A stretch of DNA of 64,000 bases from Pseudopyrenochaeta lycopersici. Its lineage: Eukaryota; Ascomycota; Dothideomycetes; Pleosporales; Pseudopyrenochaetaceae. The notes under the pieces are model-generated. The model had not been told where the DNA came from, searched no databases, and worked only from the letters and a program-made list of their open reading frames with translations. The position numbers and the translations under genes are program-made. Location: NCBI GenBank assembly GCA_003313425.1, contig NHZP01000098.1:1-64000 (forward strand), written 5' to 3'. Of the stretch, positions 30,510 to 40,561 are shown one piece after another (position 1 is the first letter of the stretch; every line of letters begins with the position of its first letter).

Positions 30510-31000
30510 TCGCCCATGTAGATGGAACATCAAATCTGCAGAAAAATTGGCTAAGTCCGATTTCCCTGTGGCTGGAGGGCACGTTGGGTCACCTGGGGGT
30601 GTGGCGCGGAGAGCGCACAGGCCAGAAATCAACTTTCTAGTGTGGCGTTTTGCCTATATATGATTCCTTTCACTAGAAAGTTGTCAAGTGGTCAGGAGCC
30701 TTGCGCTTCTGATCCTGGACACTTTACATCTAAGCAGAGCCTACGACTGGAGGGAGTACCGAAGGGTTAAACTAGAATTAGTTTAGAGGCGCTGCCCCCT
30801 GTAAGCAGAGCAGAGCACGGACTGTGCGGGTCACTTGACCTTGCTGTGCCGCATTTTCTTTCAATCAGCTTTCTGATTGGTCTATGGACGTAGACATAGG
30901 GAGTGTGCGTTTCTTCGCTTACTAGGGACTAGCATTCCTTGGCGGAGACCATGGTAGATATCTATATAATTACAACAGCGTCTCTGCTGTTAGCACGGAT
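30510..31000 (+). repeat. Boundary module U19/U20 with promoter
   Basis: Short lead-in GATGGAACATC only; perfect arms (left 30630-30642) around GGCGTTTTGCC; core 30661. Stem AAACTAGAATTAGTTT 30769-30784; AATCAGCTTTCTGATT, inverted CCAAT 30876-30880; TATATAAT 30963-30970; AACAGCGTCTCTGCTGTT. Confidence 0.8.
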
Positions 31001-31039
31001 GTGTTGCACGCTTCTAAGGGACTATGGTTTTTCCCGGCG

Positions 31040-31821
31040 ATGGAGTCGCATACTAGGTACGGTACTACTATGGTCTCCGCTAGTAGTATGTTATCTTTTG
31101 ATACCTTTGTATCAGGTAGCAAGGGGGAGCCCTTCCCTGGGACAGCCAACAATCTGCAATGGGTGCGGAGGCACATGGACGGTAAGTGGATACTTCCTTT
31201 CACCAGAAAGTTGGGGGACTCTCCACTAACGGAGTAGTAGAGCTTGTGGAACGCAATGTGTCTCTCACGGTTCACGTGGACTCTTTAGGTAGACACTCCT
31301 GGTGGGTGACCAAAGAGAGTGGGCAACCTCCACGGCAGTGCTTAGAGCAACAGCACGCGCTTTGCTTAGATGAGTTTGGAGAGCGTAGTGTACAGGGTAC
31401 TAGCACGCTGCAGTCCCTTCTGGTTCTTAAGGTGGACACCTTGTATCCGGATTGTGGTCAGGTGGGGAGCTCTGTTGTGTTTGCGGAGCTTTCAGTAGAG
31501 GCACTCGATGTGGTCGTGGAACGCATCCTACCCCTTCTCATCCTACCAGAAGGGCAGAGGGCGGGCGTCCTTGCTGTTAAAGCGCTGCTGTGTGAGTTAG
31601 GCTCAGGGTACTACAGTACGCGGGTAGACTGCGGGTGCATGTCGGGTAGGATGTGTGAGCCTTGTGCATCGGCCAAGTGTATGCCGCCACGGTTTATCGT
31701 GCAGAAGAGGTTTCTGTGTCTCAACCCATGTAGTGCCAAAAGTTGGTTCACTGGGGTCAGCGATGCGGTAGGCGTTATACTCCCAGGTGGTGAGGACTGG
31801 TTAGGTTGCCTTTGGCAGTAG
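31040..31821 (+). CDS. U20: two-exon array family protein (240 aa)
   Basis: Join 31040-31181 and 31241-31821; intron GTAAGT...CTAACGGAGTAGTAG, phase 1. The intron contains TTCCTTTCACCAGAAAGTTG, one substitution from the boundary core TTCCTTTCACTAGAAAGTTG. Exon 1: MESHTRYG start, KGEPFPGTANNLQWVRRHMDG end. Exon 2: LVERNVSLTVHVDSLGR, WWVTKESGQPPRQC, LLVLKVDTL, FAELSVEALDVVVERILP, CGCMSGRMCEPC, WFTGVSDAVG, DWLGC. Confidence 0.85.
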
Positions 31822-32072
31822 TTACAATCAATGTAAATTTGATGTAGGAGGGCGCAGACAGAGGTAGTAGTAGGAGGGTCTCTGTCCTTAGTATCTAGTA
31901 TGCTCTGCAATACTAAGTAGTATAATAGGTTGTAATGGTAAATAGGTATGTCCTTGTATTTATTTTGTTTTAATGAACTGTTTCTATACTATAGTATATA
32001 TGCTGATTATATTGTGTAGGTTTTGTAGAAAGCAAGAACATCAAAGAAGTTGTGGTGCGAAGCTTGATTAGT

Positions 32073-32400
32073 AAGGGTGTGGATGCCCTTCGCTCAGGAA
32101 AAAAAATTGGCTAAGTCCACAGGAACAGTGGCTGGAGGGCACACTAAGTCACATGGGTGTGGCTCGGGAGAGTCAGCTGTGGCGCGAATGTTGCGCGCAC
32201 GGGCCCCTCCGACAACTTTCTTGTGTATATATGATTCCTTTCACTAGAAAGTTGTCAATGTGGTCGGCAGCCTTGTGCTGCCTGACCCATGTAACTTTAC
32301 CCTAAGCTTTGCCCATGACTGGAGGGAGTACCGAAGGGTTAGGCTCCTTGGAGACTAGGGGCAAAAGCCATTAGTAAGCAAAGCAGAGCACGGACGTGAG
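32073..32400 (+). repeat. Boundary module U20/U21, truncated, no CCAAT or TATA
   Basis: Lead-in AAGGGTGTGGATGCCCTT; left arm CAACTTTCTTGTG 32213-32225; core 32232. The right arm continues TCAATGTGG, paired with CCCATGTAACTTT. Stem TAGGCTCCTTGGAGACTA 32340-32357. Conservation ends at about 32400, before the E-box/CCAAT part. Confidence 0.75.
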
Positions 32401-32676
32401 GGGTTGGTCGAGCGATCAGCGAGTTGTATGACGGAGGAGGAGTTGTCTGGGTACCACGACATCTCGGAGAGTACTCTCTTTGCGCCTTTTTATCCAATTC
32501 TTTTCATGATCAAATCCTGTAAGGTTTGTCATATTTAGCCGCAGCGGAGGCGCGCTCTTCTTAACGGGAAGTGTCGTGCTATTTTTGCACGCCCTCAGGG
32601 ACTGCGAGGTTGGCTTTCCATTTCGCGCGGACGCGATATTTTTCACGGTGGAGTCGTTTCGGTTGTCTAGCGGAGC
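32401..32676 (+). other. U21 leader with possible extra coding exon
   Basis: No TATA or CCAAT. ATG 32428 opens MTEEELSGYHDISESTLFA and runs to TAG about 40 codons on. This F-box-like start could be an upstream exon of U21 if an intron is removed, but I found no frame-preserving splice pair. Confidence 0.3.
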
Positions 32677-33451
32677 ATGTTTAGCAAAGGATTTGCTCAG
32701 TGGGACTGTTATACTGTGCAGCGGGCAGTGCACGCACTTGAAGAGAGTCGCGTAGCTCCTTTCTCGGGGAGCGAGGCTGAGATCGTATCTCTAGTGGAGA
32801 ACATCCAAGGTTGGTTCGACTCATACGTGTGCTACGTTTGTGGCACACAGGCCATGCTTGGTCCTGTGTTTTGCTAACGGTAAGGTAGTGTTTCAAGACG
32901 CTGCCGTTTCTGTCACGTGCGAGGTTTCGCAGCAATGTGGTGTAAAGTGGTGGTTTACAAAGGAGAGCGGTAGGCTCCCGCCGTTGTGTGATGATTGTAT
33001 ATCATTTTTACGGAGTGTGCCAGGCGGGTTGATGCCCCGGCGACGACGGGCTGCATTGGTTGCGAAGTTTATGCGCGGGCCGCAGGAGTGCGAGGTGTTG
33101 GTTGCGCCCTTGGTTTCCTCTGCCGTTGAGTGGCTTTACGCGGAGATTGCGCCTATGGTGTTGGTACATGTTCGACATGACACTTGGGGTTCTGTGCAGC
33201 AGATCTGCTCATGGCTTGTGTCCCCCGTTCCCTGCCCTTGTGTAGGTGCTGGGACTCGCTGTGTTGAGCAGCAACTGTGGGACTTATGTGGCTGGAGGCT
33301 TGTTCGACTCCCTGAGCTCAATCCTGCTCCTTTGCCAACGTGGTGGGCAGGTGTATCAGATGCTGTAGGTGATCGCCAGCTCGGATCGCGCCCTTGGATG
33401 CGTTGCCCCTGCGATCGCTCTGATGTAAGGTGTTTTGTTGTTATAGAGTAG
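32677..33451 (+). CDS. U21: divergent two-exon array protein (about 231 aa)
   Basis: Join 32677-32809 and 32889-33451. The 5' site GTTGGT at 32810 gives the right phase and aligns with the end of exon 1 elsewhere (SEAEIVSLVENIQ); GTGTGC at 32825 is a rival in the wrong phase. The 3' end is CTAACGGTAAGGTAG. Exon 2: VFQDAAVSVTCEVSQQ, KWWFTKESGRLPPLC, VAPLVSSAVEWLYAEI, CPCVGAGTRC (degenerate Cys motif), WWAGVSDAVG, PWMRC. GC content looks higher than in neighbouring genes. This is the only family-type gene in a TATA-less unit. Confidence 0.65.
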
Positions 33452-33686
33452 TTTTTGAGTGTTCTACTTATAGCTCGGAATGTGCGTGTTAGGGTGTAAT
33501 CGTTGGTTATTGTAGTACTGCACTTTTCGTTATATATTTATTGTGTATGCGATATTGTCCATGTGATATTGTGGGAACTATTTTTATTTTTAATTGTTGG
33601 TTAGTTATAATACTACCTAATCGTGTTGTGCGGTTTTGTAGAGGAGCGATAACAATAAAGGATTTTCGGTGCGGAGCGTTGTTGTT

Positions 33687-34134
33687 AAGGGTGCGAACCC
33701 TAGGATGTTTCGACAAAAAAATTTGGCGAAGGACAAATATGGGTGGCGGTGCGGGTCGCGCACAGGCCCCTCTGACAACTTTTCTAGTGTGGCGCAGCCT
33801 ATATATGATTCCTTTCACTAGAAAGTTGTCAAGTGGTCACCAGCCTCGTGCTGGTTACCCTTGCCACTTTACCTGTAAGCAGAGCCTACGACTGGAGGGA
33901 GTACCGAAGGGTTAAACTAGAATTAGTTTAGAGGCGCTGCCCCCTGTAAGCAACACGCAGCACGGACCGTGTGAGTCAGGTGACGCTGGGTTGCCACATT
34001 TTATTTCAATCAATCATTTGATTGGTCTATGGACATAGATTCATGGAAGGGGCACACTCGTGCCAACTAGGGACTAGTGTGTCTTGGCAAAGACAGCATA
34101 GACATTAACATATAAACAGCATTTCTGCACGGAG
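33687..34134 (+). repeat. Boundary module U21/U22 with promoter
   Basis: Lead-in AAGGGTGCGAACCCT; left arm CAACTTTTCTAGTG 33776-33789 with GGCGCAGCC; core 33806. Stem AAACTAGAATTAGTTT 33914-33929; AATCAATCATTTGATT, inverted CCAAT 34021-34025; TATAAAC 34111-34117; CACGGAG 34128. Confidence 0.78.
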
Positions 34135-34187
34135 TGTGAATGTTCAGTCTCTATGAACATTTTTTTATTCTTCTCTTTTAGTAGGTG

Positions 34188-34772
34188 ATGATGGAATCAT
34201 TAGCAAGGTGTCGCTGCTTTAAAGTGCAGCTGGTCTGTGGTAGCAGCATCATGAAGTCATCCTGGGTGCAGCGATTGACGATGGAGTTGCAGGCGGAGTT
34301 GGCGACGTCCTGTGCAGATGGTACTCTGCTTTTTGGTTGTTTGCAGGAAGTGTATCCCACTTCATGTCTTTTCACAGTGTGGATCGTGGCGGGTAGCCCT
34401 ATAAACATGGATATCGTCCTAGATTGGCTCGGAGATGTGGAACTTCTATGCTTTGATGTAATCGATGTGGATACACCTAGCACCCAAGAGAGCGATGGGT
34501 GTTTTTTGTCGCGGACGTGTCCTCTGCTGGAGGCTGTATGTGATTTAGGGCGGTTTCCAACGCTGGCGGACGTAGAGGGAACCTCTCATGACGTTGTTGA
34601 TGAAAGTCTTGTACGGAGTAGCCAGCGCTTCTGTGATGGTCGTGGAGATCGACTTGGAGGAAGCTTTGTATGCACTGCTGGTGCTGTTCAGGGCCTGCGC
34701 AGGTTGCGTGCAGGAAAAAACAAAAAAATATCTGTACGTCCTCGCCATGTAAGAGTTGGCGGTGGCGCGTAG
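34188..34772 (+). CDS. U22: intronless hypothetical protein with basic tail (194 aa)
   Basis: ATG 34188 (a second ATG follows directly) to TAG. The N-terminal 95 residues look globular (WVQRLTMELQAELATSC, LFTVWIVAGSPINMDIV); an acidic VIDVDTPSTQESDG linker follows. The C-terminal 30 residues are strongly basic (RRLRAGKNKKISVRPRHVR). It shows no match to the two-exon family. The architecture, a globular half plus a basic tail, loosely recalls U15. Function unknown. Confidence 0.6.
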   Translation: MMESLARCRCFKVQLVCGSSIMKSSWVQRLTMELQAELATSCADGTLLFGCLQEVYPTSCLFTVWIVAGSPINMDIVLDWLGDVELLCFDVIDVDTPSTQESDGCFLSRTCPLLEAVCDLGRFPTLADVEGTSHDVVDESLVRSSQRFCDGRGDRLGGSFVCTAGAVQGLRRLRAGKNKKISVRPRHVRVGGGA

Positions 34773-35207
34773 CGTTGTTTTCCAGAGATGTTGATGGTGT
34801 AACGTAGAGGCTAGGGAGCTGTCTCTGTCATTCAATTGTTGTAGAGTTTGCGAAACTCAATTATCGTAATGTTCTCTTACCTTTGGTCTTGTTTAGTTGT
34901 AAGGTAAGTGCATTATTGGTAAATTAGGTTAGTAGTGTGTACGCGTACTATGGAGTGTCTTGGTAATCATAGATGGGTAGATATGTTATCTGATTTTACG
35001 TAGGTACGTCGAGGATGCGGAGTGTAGATATACAAGGGGAGTTGTAGTATGGAGATTATTGGAAAATAATAGGAAGGTATGTTATTTCATACTTGTTTTA
35101 TTTTGTAAAACAAAAGTAGTATATTTATATATATATTAATTATGTTATATAGGGTTTACGTCGTTGTGGGGACAATGAAGAATTTGGATTACCGGAGGTC
35201 AGTCGGT
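34773..35207. other. U22 3' tail
   Basis: AT-rich, about 435 bp, no plausible ORF. Contains a TATATATATA run near 35120 and no recognisable signal other than that. Confidence 0.5.
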
Positions 35208-35730
35208 AAGGGTGTGGGAGCCCTTCAGATGGAACATCGAACCTTCAAAAAAAATGGCTAAGTCCATTTTCCCTGTGGCTGACAGTCACGCAGGGTCACG
35301 TTAGCTGTGGCGCGGGGAGCGCAGACATGGGTCATGTTGGGGCACGGGCCCCCTCCGACAACTTTCGAGTGCTATATATGATTCCTTTCACTAGAAAGTT
35401 GTCAAGTGGTCAGGAGCCTTGCGCTCGGGACCACGACGGCTTTACCCTAAGCTTTGCCTGCGACTGGAGGGAGTAACGAAGTGTTAAACTACAAGTAGTT
35501 TAGAGGTAAAGACCCCGGTAAGCAACACGCAGCACGGACCGTGTGGGTCAGATGACCGCAGGGTTGCCCACTTTTCTCTCAATCAGCTTTCTGATTGGGC
35601 TATGTAGATAGACACAGGGACTAGGCAGTATATTGCCCAGTAGGGACTAGTTCAACTTGGTGGGGCCAAGGGTCTGGGAGAGACAGACTGACATATATAA
35701 AGAGAGGGCGTCCCCTCTTTCCACGGATTG
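35208..35730 (+). repeat. Boundary module U22/U23 with promoter
   Basis: Lead-in AAGGGTGTGGGAGCCCTT; left arm CAACTTTCGAGTG 35359-35371; core 35379. Stem AAACTACAAGTAGTTT 35485-35500; AATCAGCTTTCTGATT, inverted CCAAT 35594-35598; CTTGGTGGGGCCAAG and GTCTG..CAGAC hairpins; TATATAAAG 35694-35702; CACGGA 35722. Confidence 0.8.
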
Positions 35731-35833
35731 TGGGATATATGAGTAGGGATTTTGTACCTGTGTTACCTGAGGCGTAGGCCGATTGTAGAATACAATTCGT
35801 TAACGGAGTGGGCGCTCTTGGTAAAGAGGTTTG

Positions 35834-36457
35834 ATGTTGTCGGTAGACATGTCAGAAAGTGGTGTTCTTTGCGAAGCGCTTGCAGGGAGTGCAGCTCAGA
35901 TAGAGTGGGTGCGGAGGCACATGGACGGTAAGTGGATACTTCCTTTCACCAGAAAGTTGGGGGACTCTCGACTAACAGTGGATGTAGAGCTTGTGGAGCA
36001 AGGGATTTCTGTCGTTTGTTACGCGGCCGTCGGTAGAGGTGTATCGTGGTCGTTTACGAAGGATACTCGTGGAGATGCAGAGACCGAAGAGCATGAGGTG
36101 GAATATGTGCAAACCTATGATGGCTTCAGTGTTAGACGTCGCGGTAGTCGATGTCCTCATCTTGTTTACCGTGTGGGGGTCCCTTTGACAGGTACCAGAA
36201 TGGTACATCGCGTAGCCATGTTCGGGCCGTTGTCGGTTGAACGGCTTGATGTGTTGGTGCAACACTTCTTACCATCCATGCATCGTATTAGTGCGTTCGT
36301 GGTGGATGCCAACGCCGCGGTGGAGCTGGTCCGTTTAGTTTGGACCAGTTGTTTGGTGAGTGCTACGATTGCATCTCGTGGGGGTAGCACCTCAGCTAGT
36401 GCTGTGCCTCTAATGCGCGACGACTGCGGGTGCGTACTGAGAATGGGAAACGGTTGA
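35834..36457 (+). CDS. U23: short two-exon array protein with in-frame retained-intron form (187 or 207 aa)
   Basis: Join 35834-35927 and 35988-36457. The 60-nt intron (GTAAGT...CTAACAGTGGATGTAG) has no stop in frame, so retention adds 20 residues. Like U20's, it contains the boundary-like TTCCTTTCACCAGAAAGTTG. Exon 1 is short and ends WVRRHMDG. Exon 2 opens LVEQGISVVCYAAVG, then WSFTKDTRG instead of WWLTKESG, and FGPLSVERLDVLVQHFLP. It ends in DDCGCVLRMGNG, halfway through the Cys motif, with no GISDAVG. Closest in layout to U28 and U35. Confidence 0.7.
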   Translation: MLSVDMSESGVLCEALAGSAAQIEWVRRHMDGKWILPFTRKLGDSRLTVDVELVEQGISVVCYAAVGRGVSWSFTKDTRGDAETEEHEVEYVQTYDGFSVRRRGSRCPHLVYRVGVPLTGTRMVHRVAMFGPLSVERLDVLVQHFLPSMHRISAFVVDANAAVELVRLVWTSCLVSATIASRGGSTSASAVPLMRDDCGCVLRMGNG

Positions 36458-36784
36458 CGTCCCTAGGAAGGGTACCTAAGTAGGTTTAGTTATGTCTGTT
36501 AATGTACAATACTTTAGAAGATTCACGTATGTGTACATTGTGTTACAGGGTGGGATGATCAGTCTGTGCATGGAATGTTATGTGGGGATTGGACACAGAT
36601 CCTCTGTTGTGATTATATACCTCTGTCGGCCCCGCGTTAAGGTGGTTTGTATGGCATTGATGGAACATCTATGCGGAGACAGTTTTTGGGAGAGTAGGAA
36701 CGAATTTATTTTACGGAAATTGTTTCACGACAGCCGAAAATATTGTATATTTGTTGGTCGAACAGGTTAGGACAGGAAAGAAAT

Positions 36785-37308
36785 TTTGGCTAAGTACGAC
36801 ACAGTGTGGCGCAAAAAAAAAGTTGTCAATTGCCCTGTGCGCAGTTTAGCGTCATTTGGGGGTACATATTCTCCACCAAGTTGTTGGTGGGGCGGAGGTC
36901 ACTGTGGCTATGCTGACCAACTTTCTAGTGTGGCGCAGCCTATATATGATTCCTTTCACTAGAAAGTTGTCAAGTGGTCGGCAGCCTCGTGCTGCCTGAC
37001 CCTGGACACTTTACACGTATGCGTTGCCACGACTGGAGGGAGTACCGAAGGGTTAGGCTTTTTAAAGCCTAGAGGCAAGAGCCCCTGTAAGCAACGCGAA
37101 GCACGGACTGTGCGGGTCATCTGACCTTGGTTTGCACGTGGGAGACACTCTTGGCCCCACCACGCTCTCAATCAGTTGTTTGATTGGTCTATGGAGATAG
37201 ATTCATGGAGGGCGCACACTCGTGCCAACTAGGGACTAGGTGGTCTTGGCATTGCGCAAGACAGATATCGAGAGATATAAGAGGGGGGACACCCTCCCCT
37301 TCACGGAG
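36785..37308 (+). repeat. Boundary module U23/U24, type-B lead-in, with promoter
   Basis: Lead-in gtgtggcgcaaaaaaaaag with a CCACCAAGTTGTTGGTGG hairpin, the third type-B example. Perfect arms (left 36918-36930) around GGCGCAGCC; core 36947. Stem AGGCTTTTTAAAGCCT 37055-37070; inverted CCAAT 37183-37187; TATAAG 37276-37281; CACGGAG 37302. Confidence 0.75.
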
Positions 37309-37349
37309 GTGTTCTATACTGTATAGGTTTTTCTCTCTACTATACTGCG

Positions 37350-38122
37350 ATGGTGTCGCGGCCTGGACAGGGCACTATGGCGGGTCCTAGTGCTACAAGA
37401 AGGTTCTTATATCTTTTAGAAGCGTTAAAGGAAGGGACTTCCCGTGGGGTACTTCTAGGGACAGGTATAGAATATGGAGTCGTGATGGATCACGTGTCGG
37501 GTAGGTGATCTCTTTCTCTTTGTCTCGTTGGAGATGTCAGTAGGGGAGGCCCCCCAACTAACGGAGTAGCAGAGCTTGTGGGACGCAATGTGTCTCTCAC
37601 GGTTCACGTGGAGTTGTCGGGAAGCCAGTCTTGGTGGCTTACAGAGGTGAGCGGGCAGCCCCCTCGGCAGTGTGTAGAGGAACAGCATACACTTTGTCTG
37701 GAAGACTACGAGCGCTTTAGTAGCCAGGGGGGCACCTGGCAGTCAGTTCTAGTTTTTAAGGTGGATATCCCTTATAGGGGTCAAGTGCGGAGCTCTGTTG
37801 CATTTGGGCTATTGTCTGAGGAAGCACTACATGCGCTGCAAAGGCACATCTTACCTTGTCTGACACCCGGTAATCGGCACGCTGCTCATGCGTTGGTTGT
37901 CGATAGTTTGTTCGACTTGTTGGAGGATGGGTATTCTAGTAAGGGTGTGTACCGTGAAGATACGATGTGTGAGCGTAGTGAGAATACATGTCACTCTATC
38001 ATAGTTTGTCCTTTCAGATGGGTTTTGCGGTGTATGGCCGCGCACGGAGTTTGACTAGTTTGCTGGGATCAGTGAGGCTGTTGGCATAGTAGAACCATCA
38101 GGAGATAACTAGTTAAGTTGCC
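37350..38122 (+). pseudogene. U24: two-exon array gene with decayed 3' end
   Basis: Exon 1 37350-37500 and exon 2 from 37573 are joined by an intact phase-1 intron, and the frame stays open to TGA 38054. The N-terminal two thirds are normal up to the end of the middle helix: LVGRNVSLTVHVELSG, WWLTEVSGQPPRQC, FGLLSEEALHALQRHILP. The Cys motif is replaced by VYREDTMCERS. After a frameshift near 38020 the rest of the family sequence (GVWP, FAGISEAVGIVEPSGDN) is readable only in another frame, with TAG at two Trp positions. A truncated protein of about 209 aa could still be made. Confidence 0.65.
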
Positions 38123-38358
38123 ATATGTTATAGTAACATAGTAGTTGTAGGTTCCTTTCATGGTTAAGCGTGTATATGGAGTATGCTAAGGTAGTAGAAA
38201 CGGTACGTTAGTAGGATGAAGTATTTCATGTATTACGCTATGAGATTATGATTATAGACTAATATTCTTTAGTATAGTATATATAGGAATAGGTACTAAT
38301 GTAGTAATGGTATGGCTATTCGAGGAACGAAGAAGTTGTGGTGCGTAGCTTGGTCAGG
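38055..38358. other. U24 3' remnant and tail
   Basis: Decayed exon 2 end, then TAGTA-rich AT-rich sequence identical to 1832-2135. Nothing else seen. Confidence 0.5.
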
Positions 38359-38857
38359 AAGGGTGTGGGCGCCCTTGGGATGGAACATCAAAAAAAAATA
38401 AAAAATTGGCTAAGTCCAATTTCACAGTGGCTGGAGGCCATGCAGAGTCACCTGGGTGTGGCGCGGATTTCGCGCACAGACCAGAAATCAACTTTCTAGT
38501 GTGGCGTTCCGCCTATATATGATTCCTTTCACTAGAAAGTTGTCAAGTGGTCAGGAGCCTTGCGCTCCTTGACCCCTGACACTTTACTCTAAGCTTTGCC
38601 TGCGAGTGGAGCGAGTAACGAAGTGTTAAACCACTTGGGGTTTAGAGGTAAAGACCCCTGTAAGCAAGCCGAAGCACGGACGGTGCGGGTCATCTGACCC
38701 TGCTGTGCCGCATTTTATTTCAATCAGGCTTTTGATTGGTCTATGAACATAGACAGCATGGAGTGGGCAGTTGTCTGCCTGCTATAGAGTAGTTTCGCTT
38801 GGCAGCATCTATGGTAGATATCTATATAACTACAACAGGGGAGCTGTGTTCACGGAT
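38359..38857 (+). repeat. Boundary module U24/U25 with promoter
   Basis: Lead-in AAGGGTGTGGGCGCCCTT; perfect arms (left 38489-38501) around GGCGTTCCGCC; core 38520. Stem AAACCACTTGGGGTTT 38628-38643; AATCAGGCTTTTGATT, inverted CCAAT 38735-38739; CTATAGAGTAG replaces CTAGGGACTAG; TATATAAC 38823-38830; CACGGAT 38851. Confidence 0.8.
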
Positions 38858-38978
38858 GTGCTTCACTCTTGTAAGGGACTTTGTGCTTTTCTTTTTGTAG
38901 TGGTAGCTACAATTGTCATAGAGGGACTGCTCTATATTGTTTAACTTTTTTTAATCCTTTTTCGCGTAGCGTACCCGG

Positions 38979-39897
38979 ATGGGTTTCTTCGAGTATATGG
39001 CGGAGCATGGCGGAGGCCTCTCTCGGGATGTATGGCTTATGGTGATGGAGTCACTTGTCGCAGGGTCGACGTTTTCAGAGCTGGTGGACATTGTGTCCCG
39101 GATGATGTTCTGGAGAGAGTCATTTTGTAGGGTCTGGCTGCAGAGTCAGCCTACGGGAGTTCCCTTAGCACCTTTCGAAGGAACTGAGATGGAGTTGTCT
39201 GTACTTACAGATCTTACACGCTGTATGCGTCTCCTTTCATTGGTTATGCATGGAGTATGCATAGTGCAGAGCTAACTAGGAAGTAGTATTCATGGAGCGC
39301 TCTGTCTCGATTACGTGCAAAGTCTCTACAGAAGAGTCTTTATCTTTGGAGTGGTGGCTCACGAAGGAAAGTGGCAAAGTCCCTCCGTGTTGTCCGAATG
39401 GTGAGGGAGTGTCGTGGCATCCTGCTCAACCCGTTATTGATGAAGGTGTGGTAACGCCGCGGCCGGTTGTGGCCCTTGTTTTTACGTTTAATCGTGAGTA
39501 CGGCGAATCGGCAACGGTAGCTACGTCTGCGGATCTTAGTGTGGATGCATTGATTGTATTGCAGCGTAGGATTTGCCCTGACATTGTCAAGCTGTGTCAA
39601 GGGAACCTTCAGTGGGAAGGACTTAATATGTTCTATTTACTGGAGGGAGGCCTCTATTCAGGTGAACTGGATTGCGGTTGCAGTGCCAGTGTTGTTTGTC
39701 GCGCATGTCTTGATAAGCCAGCTGTCCAACGCAGGTTTGTGTTGAGGGATAGGTACTATTGTAAGCCTTTTAAGGGACAACCTGGGCATGGATGTGTTAC
39801 AGATGCTATTGGGACAATGGGCGATGGTCTTCCTTGGTTGATGTGCAATAGGGTGCGAATGTTGTGTTTGGAAGAGCGGGAGTATGACGAGGAGTAA
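38979..39897 (+). CDS. U25: F-box-like two-exon array protein (284 aa)
   Basis: Join 38979-39222 and 39287-39897; intron GTATGC...CTAACTAGGAAGTAG, phase 1, containing the perfect inverted repeat TATGCAT..ATGCATA. Exon 1, the longest of the family (81 codons), has an F-box-like stretch at about residues 14-50: LSRDVWLMVMESL, then FSELVDIVSRMMFWRESFC. Exon 2: FMERSVSITCKVST, WWLTKESGKVPPCC, TSADLSVDALIVLQRRICP, CGCSASVVCRAC, then CVTDAIG as a weak version of GISDAVG. It has the shortest tail in the array (about 210 bp), balancing the long gene. Confidence 0.78.
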
Positions 39898-39927
39898 TGT
39901 ACTGGAGTGGTACGGAGCTATATTGTT

Positions 39928-40449
39928 AAGGGTGTGAGCCCTTCAGATGGAACATCGAATCTTCTCCAAGAAAAAATGCGTAAGTCCATTTTGTGTGTGG
40001 CTGACAGTCACGTTGGGTCACGTTGGGTGTGGCGCGGGGAGCGCAGACATGGGTTGTGATGGGGCACGGGCCCCTCCGACAACTTTCTAGTGTGGCGTTT
40101 TGCCTATATATGATTCCTTTCACTAGAAAGTTGTCAAGTGGTCAGGAGCCTTGCGCTCCTTGACCCCTGACACTTTACACGTATGCGTTGCCACGACTGG
40201 AGGGAGTACCGAAGGGTTAAACTAGAATTAGTTTAGAGGCATAAGCCCCTGTAAGCAGAGCAGAGCACGGACGTGGCGTGTCAGATGACGCTGCTGTGCC
40301 GCATTTTCTTTCAATCAGGCTTCTGATTGGGCTATGGACATAGACGCAGGGACGGGGCAGCCCATTGCCTGCTAGGGACTAGGTGGTCTTGGCATTGCGC
40401 AAGGCAGAGATGTATATAACATGAACAGTGGAGCTGTTGTAACGGAGTG
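39928..40449 (+). repeat. Boundary module U25/U26 with promoter
   Basis: Lead-in AAGGGTGTGAGCCCTT directly after the gene; perfect arms (left 40080-40092) around GGCGTTTTGCC; core 40111. Stem AAACTAGAATTAGTTT 40219-40234; inverted CCAAT 40326-40330; TATATAAC 40413-40420; AACAGTGGAGCTGTT; initiator AACGGAG 40441. Confidence 0.8.
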
Positions 40450-40561
40450 TTCTACACAATGTAGTTTTTTTTTTTACGTTGCGGTAGCCGTACTTCCTGG
40501 GAAGGATACCATCGTTGGTAGGTCGAACACGTAACGTCACGTGTGAGTTCCCAAGAGAGAG

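Larger units (their letters stand above)
36947..38519 (+). repeat. Unit U24, copy of U1
   Basis: 1573 bp against 1576 bp in U1. All differences I found by eye are single-base insertions or deletions, clustered in the first half of the unit. Flanking lead-ins differ. Confidence 0.8.
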
